A stretch of DNA of 64,000 bases, from contig WHTZ01000032.1 of NCBI GenBank assembly GCA_009377495.1, positions 1 through 64,000 on the forward strand, written 5' to 3'. A program made the position numbers and the translations under genes. The stretch's first letter is position 1. Every line of letters starts with the position of its first letter. The stretch is from Luteitalea sp. (GTDB lineage: Bacteria > Acidobacteriota > Vicinamibacteria > Vicinamibacterales > Vicinamibacteraceae). Shown piece by piece: positions 26,482 through 34,834 of this stretch. Under the pieces are notes generated by a model. The model saw only the letters and a program-made list of their open reading frames with translations, made no database searches and had not been told where the DNA came from.

Positions 26482-27303
26482 ATGAACCCGTGCGCTGAAT
26501 ACTCGCCGTTGCTCTCGCCGTGGCTCGACAACGAGCTGACACCCGAGGCGCGGGCGCATGTCACGCGCCACCTGTCGGCATGCTCTGCATGCTCGACCGA
26601 GCTTGTAGCGATCAGGCGCGGGCGCAGCCTCGCGCGCGCGGTGCCAGAGCTCCAGGTGCCCCCGGGGCTTTCGTCGAAGATTCTGGCCGGCGCGAGCGCG
26701 CCTCCAAAACGTCAGTCGGGCCTGCCACAGTGGGTGTTTGCCCGACCGGCGCTGGGCCTTGGGGCGATCGCCGCGCTACTGGTCCTGGCGGTCGCGCTCT
26801 GGTCGGGACGGCCAGACCACGTGCCCGCCACCCCAGACGTCCAGCAGGTCGTCACGGCGCATCCGCTGCATCTCGTCCAACTCGCCCAGGGCATCGGGTC
26901 AGGGCAGGAGTTCAACGCGATGGCTTCCACGTACCAGCTTCGGCGAATCGACCTGGAGAGCGCGCTGAAGCAGGCCTCCTTCAAGGTGATCTGCCCGCTC
27001 CATCAGGGCGCCACCGAAGGCGCGCACGTCAGGGAGTTGCGAGACTGCCCTTTGATTCACCTGAGTGCGCTGCGCGGCGATCACGACATCGTGCTGCTGC
27101 AGCAGCCAGCGGGGTGGCCGATCGTGTACGGCGACCACCCGGTGCAACGTCTAACGCTTGCAGGGGAACCCTGCGATCGGCTGCAAACCGACGAACGTGA
27201 GCTGTTCAAATGGGAGCGAGGCGACACGCGCTGGATTCTCGTCGCGCGTGCCGGGCATCCGGAGGCTGAAAAGGTCGTGTCAACACTCCTCGCGATGTCG
27301 TAG
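26482..27303 (+). CDS. Membrane-anchored anti-sigma factor with zinc-finger domain
   Basis: 273 residues. Residues 1-45 form a zinc-binding anti-sigma domain (HVTRHLSACSACSTEL, the HxxxCxxC motif). One membrane helix follows (ALGLGAIAALLVLAVALW, about residue 95). The outer 160 residues contain three cysteines (VICPLHQG, RDCPLIHLS, EPCDRL) and resemble no sensor I know. By family logic it holds the sigma factor at the membrane until an external signal arrives. The outer cysteines are candidates for metal or thiol sensing; this is inference. Confidence 0.75.
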   Translation: MNPCAEYSPLLSPWLDNELTPEARAHVTRHLSACSACSTELVAIRRGRSLARAVPELQVPPGLSSKILAGASAPPKRQSGLPQWVFARPALGLGAIAALLVLAVALWSGRPDHVPATPDVQQVVTAHPLHLVQLAQGIGSGQEFNAMASTYQLRRIDLESALKQASFKVICPLHQGATEGAHVRELRDCPLIHLSALRGDHDIVLLQQPAGWPIVYGDHPVQRLTLAGEPCDRLQTDERELFKWERGDTRWILVARAGHPEAEKVVSTLLAMS

Positions 27304-27372
27304 CGCCCGATGTGTGTTCGGCCCGAGACAAACGTGCTCGCAGCAATACGACCTGAAAGCGGGTGAGAACTC

Positions 27373-29649
27373 ATGCGAAACATAGAACAGCTCAATCTCA
27401 TGGACACGCACTTCTGGGAGGGCGAGGCGACGACCGCCGAGGGCCACGCGCGGCTCAGGGCTAAGGTCGGCGGGATGCACTGCTCGCTGTGCACCGGGAT
27501 CATCGAGAGGACGCTCCGTACGCAGCCGGGCGTCCACAGGGTATCGGTCAGCCTGCCCCATGAGCAGGCGCTGATCGAGTACGAAGGCGAGCGCGTGAGA
27601 GCGGAGCAGTTGCTCGGCACACTGCGCGATCTTGGCTTCACGATCGGAGACCCGCGCACGGCGCGCAGCTCGCCGGACGACACGTCCCCGCTCGTGAGCG
27701 AGGGTCGCAGGCTCCTTGCCCTCGTCGCTCTCAGCGTGGTGACCGTTCCCCTGATGCTCCTCGACATGTGGAACCACGTCGGCGGATGGGCGGCCTGGGT
27801 GCTCGGGGCGTCTGCGGTTCTCACGTTTGTGCTCGCGCCGAAGTTGGTGGTGATGGCGGTGGAGTCACGGCGCCGCGGGTTGCTCAACCAGCCGGTGGTG
27901 GTGCAAGCGTCCGCGGTCGGCGGGCTGATCGGCGGCCTGGTCGGCCTGATGTTCACGCCAGAGCACTACCCGACCGGCGGCTTCTTCGCCGTCACGGTGC
28001 TCGTGTTGGCGTACCACACATTCTCGCGGTGGTTCGCGTTGCTGGTGCGCACGCATAACTCGCATTCGGTCAAGACGCTGCTGGAGCTGCAGCCGGACAC
28101 CGTCCGGCTGGTGCGCGACGGCCAGGAGGGCGAGGTGCCGCTCAAGGCCGTGGGCGTGGGGGACGTCGTGCGGGTTCGGCCGGGCGAGCGAGTGCCCGTC
28201 GACGGCCGGGTCGTCTCCGGCCGATCAGCGGTAGACGAGTCGCTGGTCACCGGCGAGTCGGTACCAGCGTCGAAGCGCGAAGGCGACGAGGTTGTCGGTG
28301 GGTCCGTCAACGGTTCCGGAACACTGCTGATTGAAATCACCCGCGTCGGCGAGAACACCTTCCTGCAGCAGATCATCCGGAGTATCGAGGACGCGCGGGC
28401 GCTCAAGCCAGGCGTCCTCGACCTGGTCGAACGGGTGCTGAAAGTGTATATGCCCTCCGTGTTGGCGCTGGCCGTGCTCGCGGCGGTGTTCTGGACTGTT
28501 GTGCCAGCCGCGCTGGGCCACGGGCCAGACCTCAATCGGGCGGTGTTTGCCACGCTGGGTGTGCTGATCATGGCCTACCCGTGCGCAGCCGGCATGGCGG
28601 CCCCGCTGGCACTCGTCCGCGGCGCCGGCGATGCGGCCGAGCAGGGCATAGTGATGCGCACGGGGGACGCGTTCCAGGTCTTCGGCGAGGTCACCCGCAT
28701 CGTGTTCGATAAGACCGGCACGCTCACTGAGGGCGCGTTCACGGTGCGCGAGGTGGAAGCCACAAGCGATCGAGACCAGCTGCTGGCATTGGCGGCGGCC
28801 GCGGAGGCGTCCTCCGAGCACCACGTCGGCGCGGCCATCGTCGCCGTTGCCCGCGAGCGAGGATTGGCGGTTCCCAAGGCCCATGACCTCAAGGCCATCA
28901 GTGGCCACGGTGTACACGCGACCATCGACGGAGCGACCGTGCTCGTGGGCCGGCCGTCGTTCGTCGCCGAGCGCGTCGGTCTGAGTCGATTCGCCGAGCG
29001 TGCGGCCCAGCTCGAGGCGGCCGGGCGCACCGTGGTGGCGGTCAGCCGCGACGGCGAGCTGCTGGGATTGATCGCGCTGGGGGACCAGATCCGCCCCGAG
29101 GCCCGGGCCGTGGTAGACGAGATGAAGCGTCAAGGCATCGCGCCGGTGCTCCTGACCGGTGACAACCGCCGCGCGGCCCAGCGTGTCGCCCGCGAACTCG
29201 GTATCGACGACGTGCGCGCGGAAGTGCTGCCGGAGGGCAAGGCTGAGATTGTCCGGGACCTGCAACGCCGCGGGCGCGTGGCGATGCTCGGCGATGGCAT
29301 CAACGACGCACCCGCCCTGACGCAGGCCGACGTTGGTATCGCCATGGGCGCCGGCACCGATATCGCGATCGAGTCTGCCGACGTTGTCATTGTCGGTAAC
29401 CGGCTCGACGCCGTCCCCATGGCGCGCGAGATCGGCCAGCGCAGTTACCGGCGAACCCAGCAGAACGTCGTCCTCGCGTTCGTCTTCAACGCTGTCGGCG
29501 TGCCGCTCGCGGCGACCGGGTTGGTGTATCCCATCTGGGCGATGATCGTCATGATCGTGAGCGTAACTGTGGTATTGGCCAACTCGATGAGAGGCAAGTG
29601 GTCGTTGATGTTTTCGACGCTCCGGGACGTCGCCAAGCGACAGGTCTAG
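27373..29649 (+). CDS. P1B-type heavy-metal ATPase with YPC motif
   Basis: 758 residues. N-terminal HMA domain GGMHCSLC (C37, C40), then the P-type core: TGES actuator loop ([12 protein letters not shown]), DKTGT phosphorylation site (near 446), TGDN and [10 protein letters not shown]. The metal-site helix normally reads CPC; here it is [16 protein letters not shown], so the first cysteine is tyrosine (Y402) and only C404 remains. The nucleotide-domain HP motif, usually SEHP, reads SEHHVG. Length matches metal exporters. It would pump a soft metal ion out of the cytosol; the altered motif leaves metal identity open. It lies between the anti-sigma gene and exported HMA proteins. Confidence 0.85.
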   Translation: MRNIEQLNLMDTHFWEGEATTAEGHARLRAKVGGMHCSLCTGIIERTLRTQPGVHRVSVSLPHEQALIEYEGERVRAEQLLGTLRDLGFTIGDPRTARSSPDDTSPLVSEGRRLLALVALSVVTVPLMLLDMWNHVGGWAAWVLGASAVLTFVLAPKLVVMAVESRRRGLLNQPVVVQASAVGGLIGGLVGLMFTPEHYPTGGFFAVTVLVLAYHTFSRWFALLVRTHNSHSVKTLLELQPDTVRLVRDGQEGEVPLKAVGVGDVVRVRPGERVPVDGRVVSGRSAVDESLVTGESVPASKREGDEVVGGSVNGSGTLLIEITRVGENTFLQQIIRSIEDARALKPGVLDLVERVLKVYMPSVLALAVLAAVFWTVVPAALGHGPDLNRAVFATLGVLIMAYPCAAGMAAPLALVRGAGDAAEQGIVMRTGDAFQVFGEVTRIVFDKTGTLTEGAFTVREVEATSDRDQLLALAAAAEASSEHHVGAAIVAVARERGLAVPKAHDLKAISGHGVHATIDGATVLVGRPSFVAERVGLSRFAERAAQLEAAGRTVVAVSRDGELLGLIALGDQIRPEARAVVDEMKRQGIAPVLLTGDNRRAAQRVARELGIDDVRAEVLPEGKAEIVRDLQRRGRVAMLGDGINDAPALTQADVGIAMGAGTDIAIESADVVIVGNRLDAVPMAREIGQRSYRRTQQNVVLAFVFNAVGVPLAATGLVYPIWAMIVMIVSVTVVLANSMRGKWSLMFSTLRDVAKRQV

Positions 29650-29668
29650 CAGCCGTCACCAACGGCAG

Positions 29669-29758
29669 ATGCCCTTCTGCGCTGAAGACGATGACAAGAA
29701 GCCGGATTGGGAGATGCTCTTGAGTCTGCGCTGGAACCGAAGAGCCATCAAACGATAG
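29669..29758 (+). CDS. Possible 29-residue small protein
   Basis: ATG at 29669 opens MPFCAEDDDKKPDWEMLLSL and stops at 29758 just before the next gene. One cysteine, a run of acids and a basic tail. No clear ribosome site or family. It may be chance; listed because it fills the gap in an otherwise tight operon. Confidence 0.2.
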   Translation: MPFCAEDDDKKPDWEMLLSLRWNRRAIKR

Positions 29759-29770
29759 GTGAGAAGTGTG

Positions 29771-30385
29771 ATGCGAGTGAAGTTCATTGGTTGGTTTGTC
29801 GCGGCCGGTGGAGCCATTGCCCTGATGCTGCTTGTCACCGGCGTCCTGTCTGGACCGACGTCGGCGCCTGCTGCCGCTGCTCCGCCCGATGGCGCGCGCG
29901 AGGCCGTCGTGTCCGTGAGCGGCCTCGTGTGTTCCATCTGCGCGAATAGTCTCGAGGCCCACCTCCGGAAGATGGCCGCGGTGGACGAGGTCACCGTGGA
30001 TCTCGACAAACAGGTCGCCACGTTGAGGGTCAAACCGGACGTTGACGTGACTGACTTGCAGATCAAGGACGTCGTGCGCACCGCGGGCTTTCGCGTCACC
30101 AACATCGAGTGGCGGGGCGAAGCGACGGCTGCGTCAGGCGAGAAGGCGACGGCGACGTTCACGATCGACGGCATGGATTGCACTCGTTGCGCCGCGAACC
30201 TTGCCCGACTACTCGAGGAAGAGCCCGGCATCGCGGCCGCCCGCGTGGATTTCGAGAACAAGCGTGCCGTCGTCGACTACGATGCCAACACGACGAGCCC
30301 GGAACAGATCGAGCAGACGATCAACGACCTTGGCGTGCTTCGCGCGGAGCATGTGTCCACGCCAGCGACCAAGGACAAGGAGTGA
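29771..30385 (+). CDS. Exported protein with two HMA domains
   Basis: 204 residues. ATG at 29771 begins a signal or anchor segment (FIGWFVAAGGAIALMLLVTG). Two heavy-metal-associated domains follow: the first with SGLVCSICANSLE (near residue 57), the second with DGMDCTRCAANLA (near 137). Each CxxC binds one soft metal ion; placed outside the inner membrane, the protein resembles a doubled MerP and could pass metal between domains and to the transporters. It is five bases from the outer-membrane gene and in one operon with it. Confidence 0.8.
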   Translation: MRVKFIGWFVAAGGAIALMLLVTGVLSGPTSAPAAAAPPDGAREAVVSVSGLVCSICANSLEAHLRKMAAVDEVTVDLDKQVATLRVKPDVDVTDLQIKDVVRTAGFRVTNIEWRGEATAASGEKATATFTIDGMDCTRCAANLARLLEEEPGIAAARVDFENKRAVVDYDANTTSPEQIEQTINDLGVLRAEHVSTPATKDKE

Positions 30386-30389
30386 GCGG

Positions 30390-31238
30390 ATGATGAAGGG
30401 CATGGCGCGCCGGGGGCTGGTTTCCCTCTTGGTCGCCGCGATGGCTGGCATCCCTGTCCCCGCCTTGGCCTCCGGACACGGGCCGCTGTTCGCCATCGCG
30501 ACGCCGACCAACGGGGCTGGCGTCTGGTCGCTTGACCTGGGGTTTATGGGTCGGACCGGCGAAGAGGAAGACGGGGCGATGACGCGGGCGATGTTCACCT
30601 ACGGGATCACCGAGGACCTGCAGCTTTCGGTGTCCATCCCGTTCGTGTTCACCTCGGGACCGTTCCTGCCGGCCCGTGGCCCGGCGATGATGCCGGGCAG
30701 TGCGGATGTCGAAAGTCTCGCGGCCTGGCGGTTCCATCGGCAAGGCACAGCGGTCGGCGCACGCGTCGAGAGCACGGCCTACGGCGGGGTCATCGTGCCC
30801 GGTCCCCAGCGGCCGGCGGGCATGGCGCCCGGCTTCTACACGGCGGTGGCCAGCGGCGTCGCGTCACGCAGTCACTACGTCTGGGGCGGCATCGGCTACA
30901 CGCGATTTGCGGAGCGAAGCGGGGATCAGCGTCCCGACATCCTGTACTACAGCGCCGTGTGGGGGTATCGGCCGCCGCCGCTGCGCAAGGACTACCCGCA
31001 CTGGGACTGGCGGCTGTTCGTCGAGATGACCGGTGAGCGGTCAGGCAACCTGCGACAGGCGGGTGTCGAGCATGCGGGCACGGGCGGACATCAGGTCCTG
31101 GTCGGACCGACTATCCTCGGCCTGTACAAGAATTACGGCATTCAGGGCGGCGTGCAGTTCCCCGTCTATCGGGACGGAGGCGCCAGCGTGCAGCGAGAAA
31201 CGGTGCGGTACGGGATGAACGTCGCCTACTTCTTCTGA
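30390..31238 (+). CDS. Outer-membrane beta-barrel protein, function unknown
   Basis: 282 residues, AAGGAG seven bases before ATG 30390. Signal peptide (cleavage near ALASG) then alternating amphipathic strands with many aromatics (VWSLDLGFMG, DLQLSVSIPFVF, YGIQGGVQFPVY) and a C-terminal strand ending NVAYFF, a typical outer-membrane assembly signal. It resembles short transporter-like barrels often found in metal operons. It may let metal or a metal-thiol complex cross the outer membrane. Confidence 0.65.
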   Translation: MMKGMARRGLVSLLVAAMAGIPVPALASGHGPLFAIATPTNGAGVWSLDLGFMGRTGEEEDGAMTRAMFTYGITEDLQLSVSIPFVFTSGPFLPARGPAMMPGSADVESLAAWRFHRQGTAVGARVESTAYGGVIVPGPQRPAGMAPGFYTAVASGVASRSHYVWGGIGYTRFAERSGDQRPDILYYSAVWGYRPPPLRKDYPHWDWRLFVEMTGERSGNLRQAGVEHAGTGGHQVLVGPTILGLYKNYGIQGGVQFPVYRDGGASVQRETVRYGMNVAYFF

Positions 31239-31249
31239 TTGGAGTCGAC

Positions 31250-31771
31250 ATGATGCGCATACGAGGATTCCTGACGCTCATCGCAGTGGGATGGCTGGGG
31301 GTCGCGGACGCCCGCGCCGAGTATCGACAGATTGATCTGTCGATCTTCGGCATGGATTGAGCGATCTGTGCTCACGCCGTGCGCGTGACCACAGAGAAGC
31401 TGCCGGGCGTCGACTCGGCGACGGTGAGTCTGAACGAGGGTCGAGCGGTCGTCGAACTGCAGCCGGGGAATGCGATCACGATGGCCGAGATCCGCCAGAG
31501 CGCGGAACGCAACGGCTTTACGCCGCGGGACGCGGTCGTCCACGCCCAGGCTGACGTGATCGCCGAGGGCGACAAGCTGCAACTACAGATCTCCGGGACG
31601 AACGACAGGTACGAGATCGCCACCACGCCGCATGTCGAGGACATTCAGCAGGAGCTGAGAAAGCACGCTGGCCAGGCGGTGATGGTCGAGGGCATGATTC
31701 CGGCGCCGAAGGATCTCAACGCCACGCCGATGATGCAGGTGAACAGTGTCAAGCCGATCCCACACCAGTGA
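31250..31771 (+). CDS. Exported HMA-domain selenoprotein
   Basis: 173 residues with selenocysteine at 37. ATG at 31250 or 31253 after GGAG. A signal peptide (GFLTLIAVGWLGVADARA) precedes QIDLSIFGMD-UGA-AICAHAVRV: in HMA domains this is GMxCxxC, so UGA (31358-31360) stands exactly at the first metal-binding cysteine, giving a UxxC metal site. The same frame continues unbroken as a full HMA fold (LPGVDSATVSLNEGRAVVEL) and a 70-residue C-terminal domain (GDKLQLQISGTNDRYEI, GQAVMVEGMI). A strong SECIS-like hairpin follows. Selenium binds mercury more tightly than sulfur does, so a U/C site suits mercury capture; the metal is inferred. Confidence 0.9.
31366..31394 (+). promoter_or_regulatory. SECIS-like hairpin of the HMA selenoprotein gene
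   Basis: CTGTG, C, TCACGC, loop CGTGC, GCGTGA, C, CACAG: a 6-bp stem, one C-C mismatch and a further 5-bp stem. The loop G-U begins 19 nt after the UGA at 31358-31360. It is the strongest of the three hairpins and shares the C-G-U-G loop with the one in the DUF3179 gene. Confidence 0.85.
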
Positions 31772-32213
31772 ACACGCAAACCTTGTCCAGGCACGCCTGG
31801 CCCGTGCGACGCGGTCCAGCGTCCGGGACCGGTTGTTCGGGTTCCTGTCGCTGTTTACGTCCTTTGGCACGCTGATCTGCTGCGCGCTGCCGTCGCTGCT
31901 CGTGCTGTTGGGCTTGGGCGCGACGGTGGCCTCCTTCCTGTCGGCAGCTCCCTGGCTGGTGACGTTGTCGCAGCACAAGGCGTGGGTCTTTGCCGGCGCG
32001 GGCGCCCTGATCGCCGGGAACTTCGCGTATGTGTATGCCCTCGCCCCGCGGCTTCGCGGGCCTGACGAGACTTGTTCGGTCGATGACCCAACGGCGTGTG
32101 GGAGGGCCGACCGTCTCAGCCGTGCTGTGCTGTGGATCTCCGCCGCGATCTATGTGACCGGCTTCTTTGCGGCGTACGCGCTGGGCCCGATTCTCTCATC
32201 GTCCGGATCGTGA
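31746..32213 (+). CDS. MerT-like small membrane protein
   Basis: About 155 residues; GTG at 31746 overlaps the selenoprotein end, but a later start near 31800 is possible. Membrane helices: TLICCALPSLLVLLGLG carries the paired cysteines seen in TM1 of mercuric transporters, followed by AAPWLVTLSQHKAWVF, GALIAGNFAYVYALA and a final helix AVLWISAAIYVTGFF. A loop has ETCSVDDPTAC, a second cysteine pair like the cytosolic pair of MerT. Likely takes metal from the exported HMA proteins across the inner membrane. Last gene of the selenoprotein metal operon. Confidence 0.65.
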   Translation: MSSRSHTSEHANLVQARLARATRSSVRDRLFGFLSLFTSFGTLICCALPSLLVLLGLGATVASFLSAAPWLVTLSQHKAWVFAGAGALIAGNFAYVYALAPRLRGPDETCSVDDPTACGRADRLSRAVLWISAAIYVTGFFAAYALGPILSSSGS

Positions 32214-32522
32214 GGCGTGATCGCGCACCAACCAGCGTGGACACGTCAAGGGCATCCAAGTGCGGCACGCGTGAGGAACACGGAGGGGTGTTGACACGTC
32301 GGTTCGACGTTTCGACCTTCGACGTGATGACGTTCGTCAGCGTCCGGTCCTGCTCGGGGTGACGCTCGCCGCTGCATGCGCCGTGCCAGCCTGGCGCGCG
32401 TCACGCCTGGCCTCGCATGATGCGCCTCGGTGCCCGGCCCCGGCGTGAGCGTGCGGCGCAACCGTCACGTGTCCGGAGCGGATAGACCCCTTCGCGAACT
32501 GCTCCGTGGTATCGTTGTTCTT
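32214..32522. other. Gap after the metal operon
   Basis: 309 bases. One frame reads like a signal peptide (PVLLGVTLAAACAVPAW) and meets a TGA at 32446, continuing with several cysteines, but it lacks a start and a good hairpin, so I do not call it. No other gene, repeat or clear terminator seen. Confidence 0.4.
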
Positions 32523-32747
32523 ATGATCTTCGACCGGATTACCGTTCGGCCCGATGTGTGTACCGGGAAGCCGTGCATTCGCGATTTGCGGTTTCCAGTC
32601 TCGCGACTCCTCGGGCTGCTCGCCGCACGCCAGACGCGAGAAGAGATCTTGCAAGCCTACCCCTACCTGGAGCCGGAAGACATCGATGAAGCCTTACGGT
32701 ACGCCGCGAGTCTGGCCGAAGACGAGACCATCGAGCTTACCGTGTGA
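32523..32747 (+). CDS. DUF433 antitoxin-like protein
   Basis: 74 residues: MIFDRITVRPDVCTGKPCIR, then PVSRLLGLLAARQTREEILQ and YPYLEPEDIDEALRYAA. This is the DUF433 family, a small helix-turn-helix protein usually upstream of a PIN-like DUF5615 toxin, as here. It would neutralise the toxin and bind the shared promoter. The stop overlaps the next start by four bases. Confidence 0.8.
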   Translation: MIFDRITVRPDVCTGKPCIRDLRFPVSRLLGLLAARQTREEILQAYPYLEPEDIDEALRYAASLAEDETIELTV

Positions 32748-33109
32748 AGTTCTTGATTGACATGCCGGTCACGCCGGACGCCGTGCCGCATCTTCAGGGC
32801 TTGGCGCACGACGCTGTTCACGCCTCTGCGATCGGCCTTGCGCGTTCTCCGGACGCGGACGTTCTCGCTGCTGCGCGCGAGACTGGACGAATCGTAGTGA
32901 CGGCCGATCTTGACTATCCAAGGCTCCTGGCGACTGTGCAGGCGACATCCCCTGGTGTAATCTTGTTCCGTGGTGGTACGTACTCTGACGCGGAAATGCT
33001 TGCCCTCCTCGATCGGGTCCTCAGTCATGTGAGCGAGCATGACCTGATGTCCTCAATTGTCGTCGTTGACGAACGACGCATTCGGCGGCGACCGCTCCCG
33101 ATCACGTAA
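32744..33109 (+). CDS. DUF5615 PIN-like toxin
   Basis: 121 residues from GTG 32744, overlapping the DUF433 stop. The DUF5615 features are visible: KFLIDMPVTP with an early acidic residue, DADVLAAARETGRIVVTADLDY with the TADxDF-like acidic site, and GVILFRGG. PIN-like enzymes are metal-dependent RNases. The pair lies at the right edge of the metal island, where such modules often stabilise acquired DNA. Confidence 0.75.
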   Translation: MKFLIDMPVTPDAVPHLQGLAHDAVHASAIGLARSPDADVLAAARETGRIVVTADLDYPRLLATVQATSPGVILFRGGTYSDAEMLALLDRVLSHVSEHDLMSSIVVVDERRIRRRPLPIT

Positions 33110-33145
33110 GAGTAGTCGAGTGATCCACTCCTTCAACAGTCAATC

Positions 33146-33496
33146 GTGGAGGCGAGGGGCAAACCGGACCGGCTCGGCGACCAGATCCGGTCTATCGACA
33201 AGCGCCGATTCGCGGCTCGTGCGAACAGGCTGACAGCCGAAGGGATGGCGGGTGTCGAGGAAGCGCTGGCCATCACGCGGATGCTCGGCTACGCACGCGG
33301 GCCGGAGCCCTGGTCGATCGACGAAGCGGTCGCCCGCTGGGGCGAGGAGGCCGCGTACTTCGCCTTCGGCTCGACCAGCCGCGTCCGCGCCGACAAGCTG
33401 CGTCCGACGTTGGGCTGGACGCCGACACGCCCGGGGCTGTTGGAGGAAAGCGAGCGCGGCTCCTATTCCAGCGGCCCCAACGCCACCGGCGCCTGA
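33146..33496 (+). pseudogene. NAD(P)-dependent epimerase C-terminal fragment
   Basis: Contains AEGMAGVEEALAITRMLGYA, PEPWSIDEAVARWGEEAAYF and SRVRADKLRPTLGWTP, the end of an extended short-chain NAD(P)-dependent oxidoreductase. The Rossmann N-terminus is missing; sequence left of 33150 is unrelated. Likely a deletion scar. Confidence 0.6.
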
Positions 33497-33518
33497 GCCA
33501 TCATTCCGTTGATGTCGC

Positions 33519-34385
33519 TCATGGAGCTGTGACGCGCGCAAGGTCCATCAACCCGCCGTCCTTCCAGTCGTCGCGTGACTCTGCCGCGGCGCGGGCGAAC
33601 GTCCACAAGCGAACGCGCTCCTGATCGACGCCGAGCAGATCCGCGAAGCGGCGGATTGTGCCGTCAGGATCCGAGCGCAGCCTGGCGTCGCAGTTCAGCA
33701 GGTGTTGCGTCGCGTCATACGCCGGATCGCCAACGAACGGCTTCGGGTCAATGACGAGCCACGGCTCCCGCTGCGCGTGAAGGACGTTTCCTGCGTGCAG
33801 GTCCGTCGCCAATAGCACTGCTGCGGGCGCACTTTGCGGCAGTTCCTTGAAGAGGCGCAGCCCTTCACGGACGAGGCCGGTATCGGGCCAGTATTCGGCC
33901 TGAGCCAGCGTATCGGCGCTCCAATGTGCCGTCATTGCCGAGAGGGGACGAAAGGCGCGCGGTGGCGCTGGCGAGCGCCAGAGGCGCCGCAGGAGTCGCG
34001 CGATGACGACATCCTGCTCGCGCTCTGGCCGCGTGCGCAACGGGGTCCCGGGCTTGCAGCGCTCAAGAAGCATGGCACGGCGATCATCGTCGGCTTCAAG
34101 AACGTGCACGGTTGGGTCACCGTTCCAGAAGCGCAGGGCCTCGATCTCGTGTTCCCCTTCCATGTGTGGCATGCCCACCTTCAGCACTGCGGTCGTTCCG
34201 TCCGCGCGCCACACCGGTGCGACCCATGCGCAGGTCACACCATCGCCATCGAATGGAGGACCGAGCGTCAGCGCCCACCGCCGTTCGAGGGTACGGAGAG
34301 TATCCGGCAGTTCCGCGAGCCATGCCGCGCGCTCAGGCGTCGTGCGGCAAGTCGCCGTGAGCTGGGCTGGGATCGTCAATGCCAT
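33519..34385 (-). CDS. APH(6)-like aminoglycoside phosphotransferase
   Basis: 288 residues; start ATG 34385 follows AGGAAAGG. Kinase features: AVLKVGMPHMEGEHEIEALR (ATP-binding lysine and helix-C glutamate), LLATDLHAGNVLHAQREPWL (catalytic loop with Asp and Asn) and VIDPKPFVGDPAYD (metal-binding Asp). The order and the VIDPKPF wording match the streptomycin 6-phosphotransferase family (hydroxyurea phosphotransferase-like). It would phosphorylate streptomycin or an unknown hydroxylated substrate; chromosomal members often give no clinical resistance. Confidence 0.75.
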   Translation of the reverse strand: MALTIPAQLTATCRTTPERAAWLAELPDTLRTLERRWALTLGPPFDGDGVTCAWVAPVWRADGTTAVLKVGMPHMEGEHEIEALRFWNGDPTVHVLEADDDRRAMLLERCKPGTPLRTRPEREQDVVIARLLRRLWRSPAPPRAFRPLSAMTAHWSADTLAQAEYWPDTGLVREGLRLFKELPQSAPAAVLLATDLHAGNVLHAQREPWLVIDPKPFVGDPAYDATQHLLNCDARLRSDPDGTIRRFADLLGVDQERVRLWTFARAAAESRDDWKDGGLMDLARVTAP

Positions 34386-34702
34386 ACCTTTCCTGGGCGA
34401 TGACGTGTTGACAGTCCATGTCGACACCGACGTGGACGGATACGCATGTCGTCACCGGGTTCAGTCTGCTCGGGCGTACCTGTTCTAGTTGTTCGAGCGG
34501 GCTGTTCAGTCTAGCTCACCCGTTCGAAATAGTCTGTAGGCGAGGCACGAGTAGATGAGGATGGGCAGCCAGCCGCGCCGCCGACGTTCGCGGAGTCACG
34601 CCGCGCGCTCATCAGCCATCACCTGCCTGTATGCACCATAAACCGGCCCGGGTGTCCCCGCGCCCCTTAAGCCCGTCGACGATGCCACGGCATGCGGCGT
34701 TC
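34386..34702. other. Gap without a recognised gene
   Basis: About 317 bases upstream of the APH(6)-like gene. Must contain its promoter; none stands out. A short minus-strand frame reads GWLPILIYSCLAYRLFRTGE and stops near 34510, possibly another scrap. Nothing firm. Confidence 0.35.
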
Positions 34703-34834
34703 TCAGGCGTCGATCCCCCGCAGCCCTACCAGGCAGAACATCGGCTCGTCGAAGTCCGGCTCGTTGCGGACGCGCCGGATCAGTTCCCGCACCACGCCGA
34801 TCTCGCAGCCCGGCGTACCGATCACCATCGCCAT
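34703..34834 (-). pseudogene. Unrecognised gene 3' fragment
   Basis: Minus-strand frame MAMVIGTPGCEIGVVRELIR then VRNEPDFDEPMFCLVGLRGI and a stop. It looks like the end of a real protein but has no ribosome site and stops upstream at the junction with the sialidase fragment. Family not recognised. Confidence 0.3.

Noticed and set aside
32446..32448. TGA inside a cysteine-containing frame in the gap after the metal operon
   Set aside because: No start codon with ribosome site, no known family and no convincing hairpin 16-37 nt downstream.
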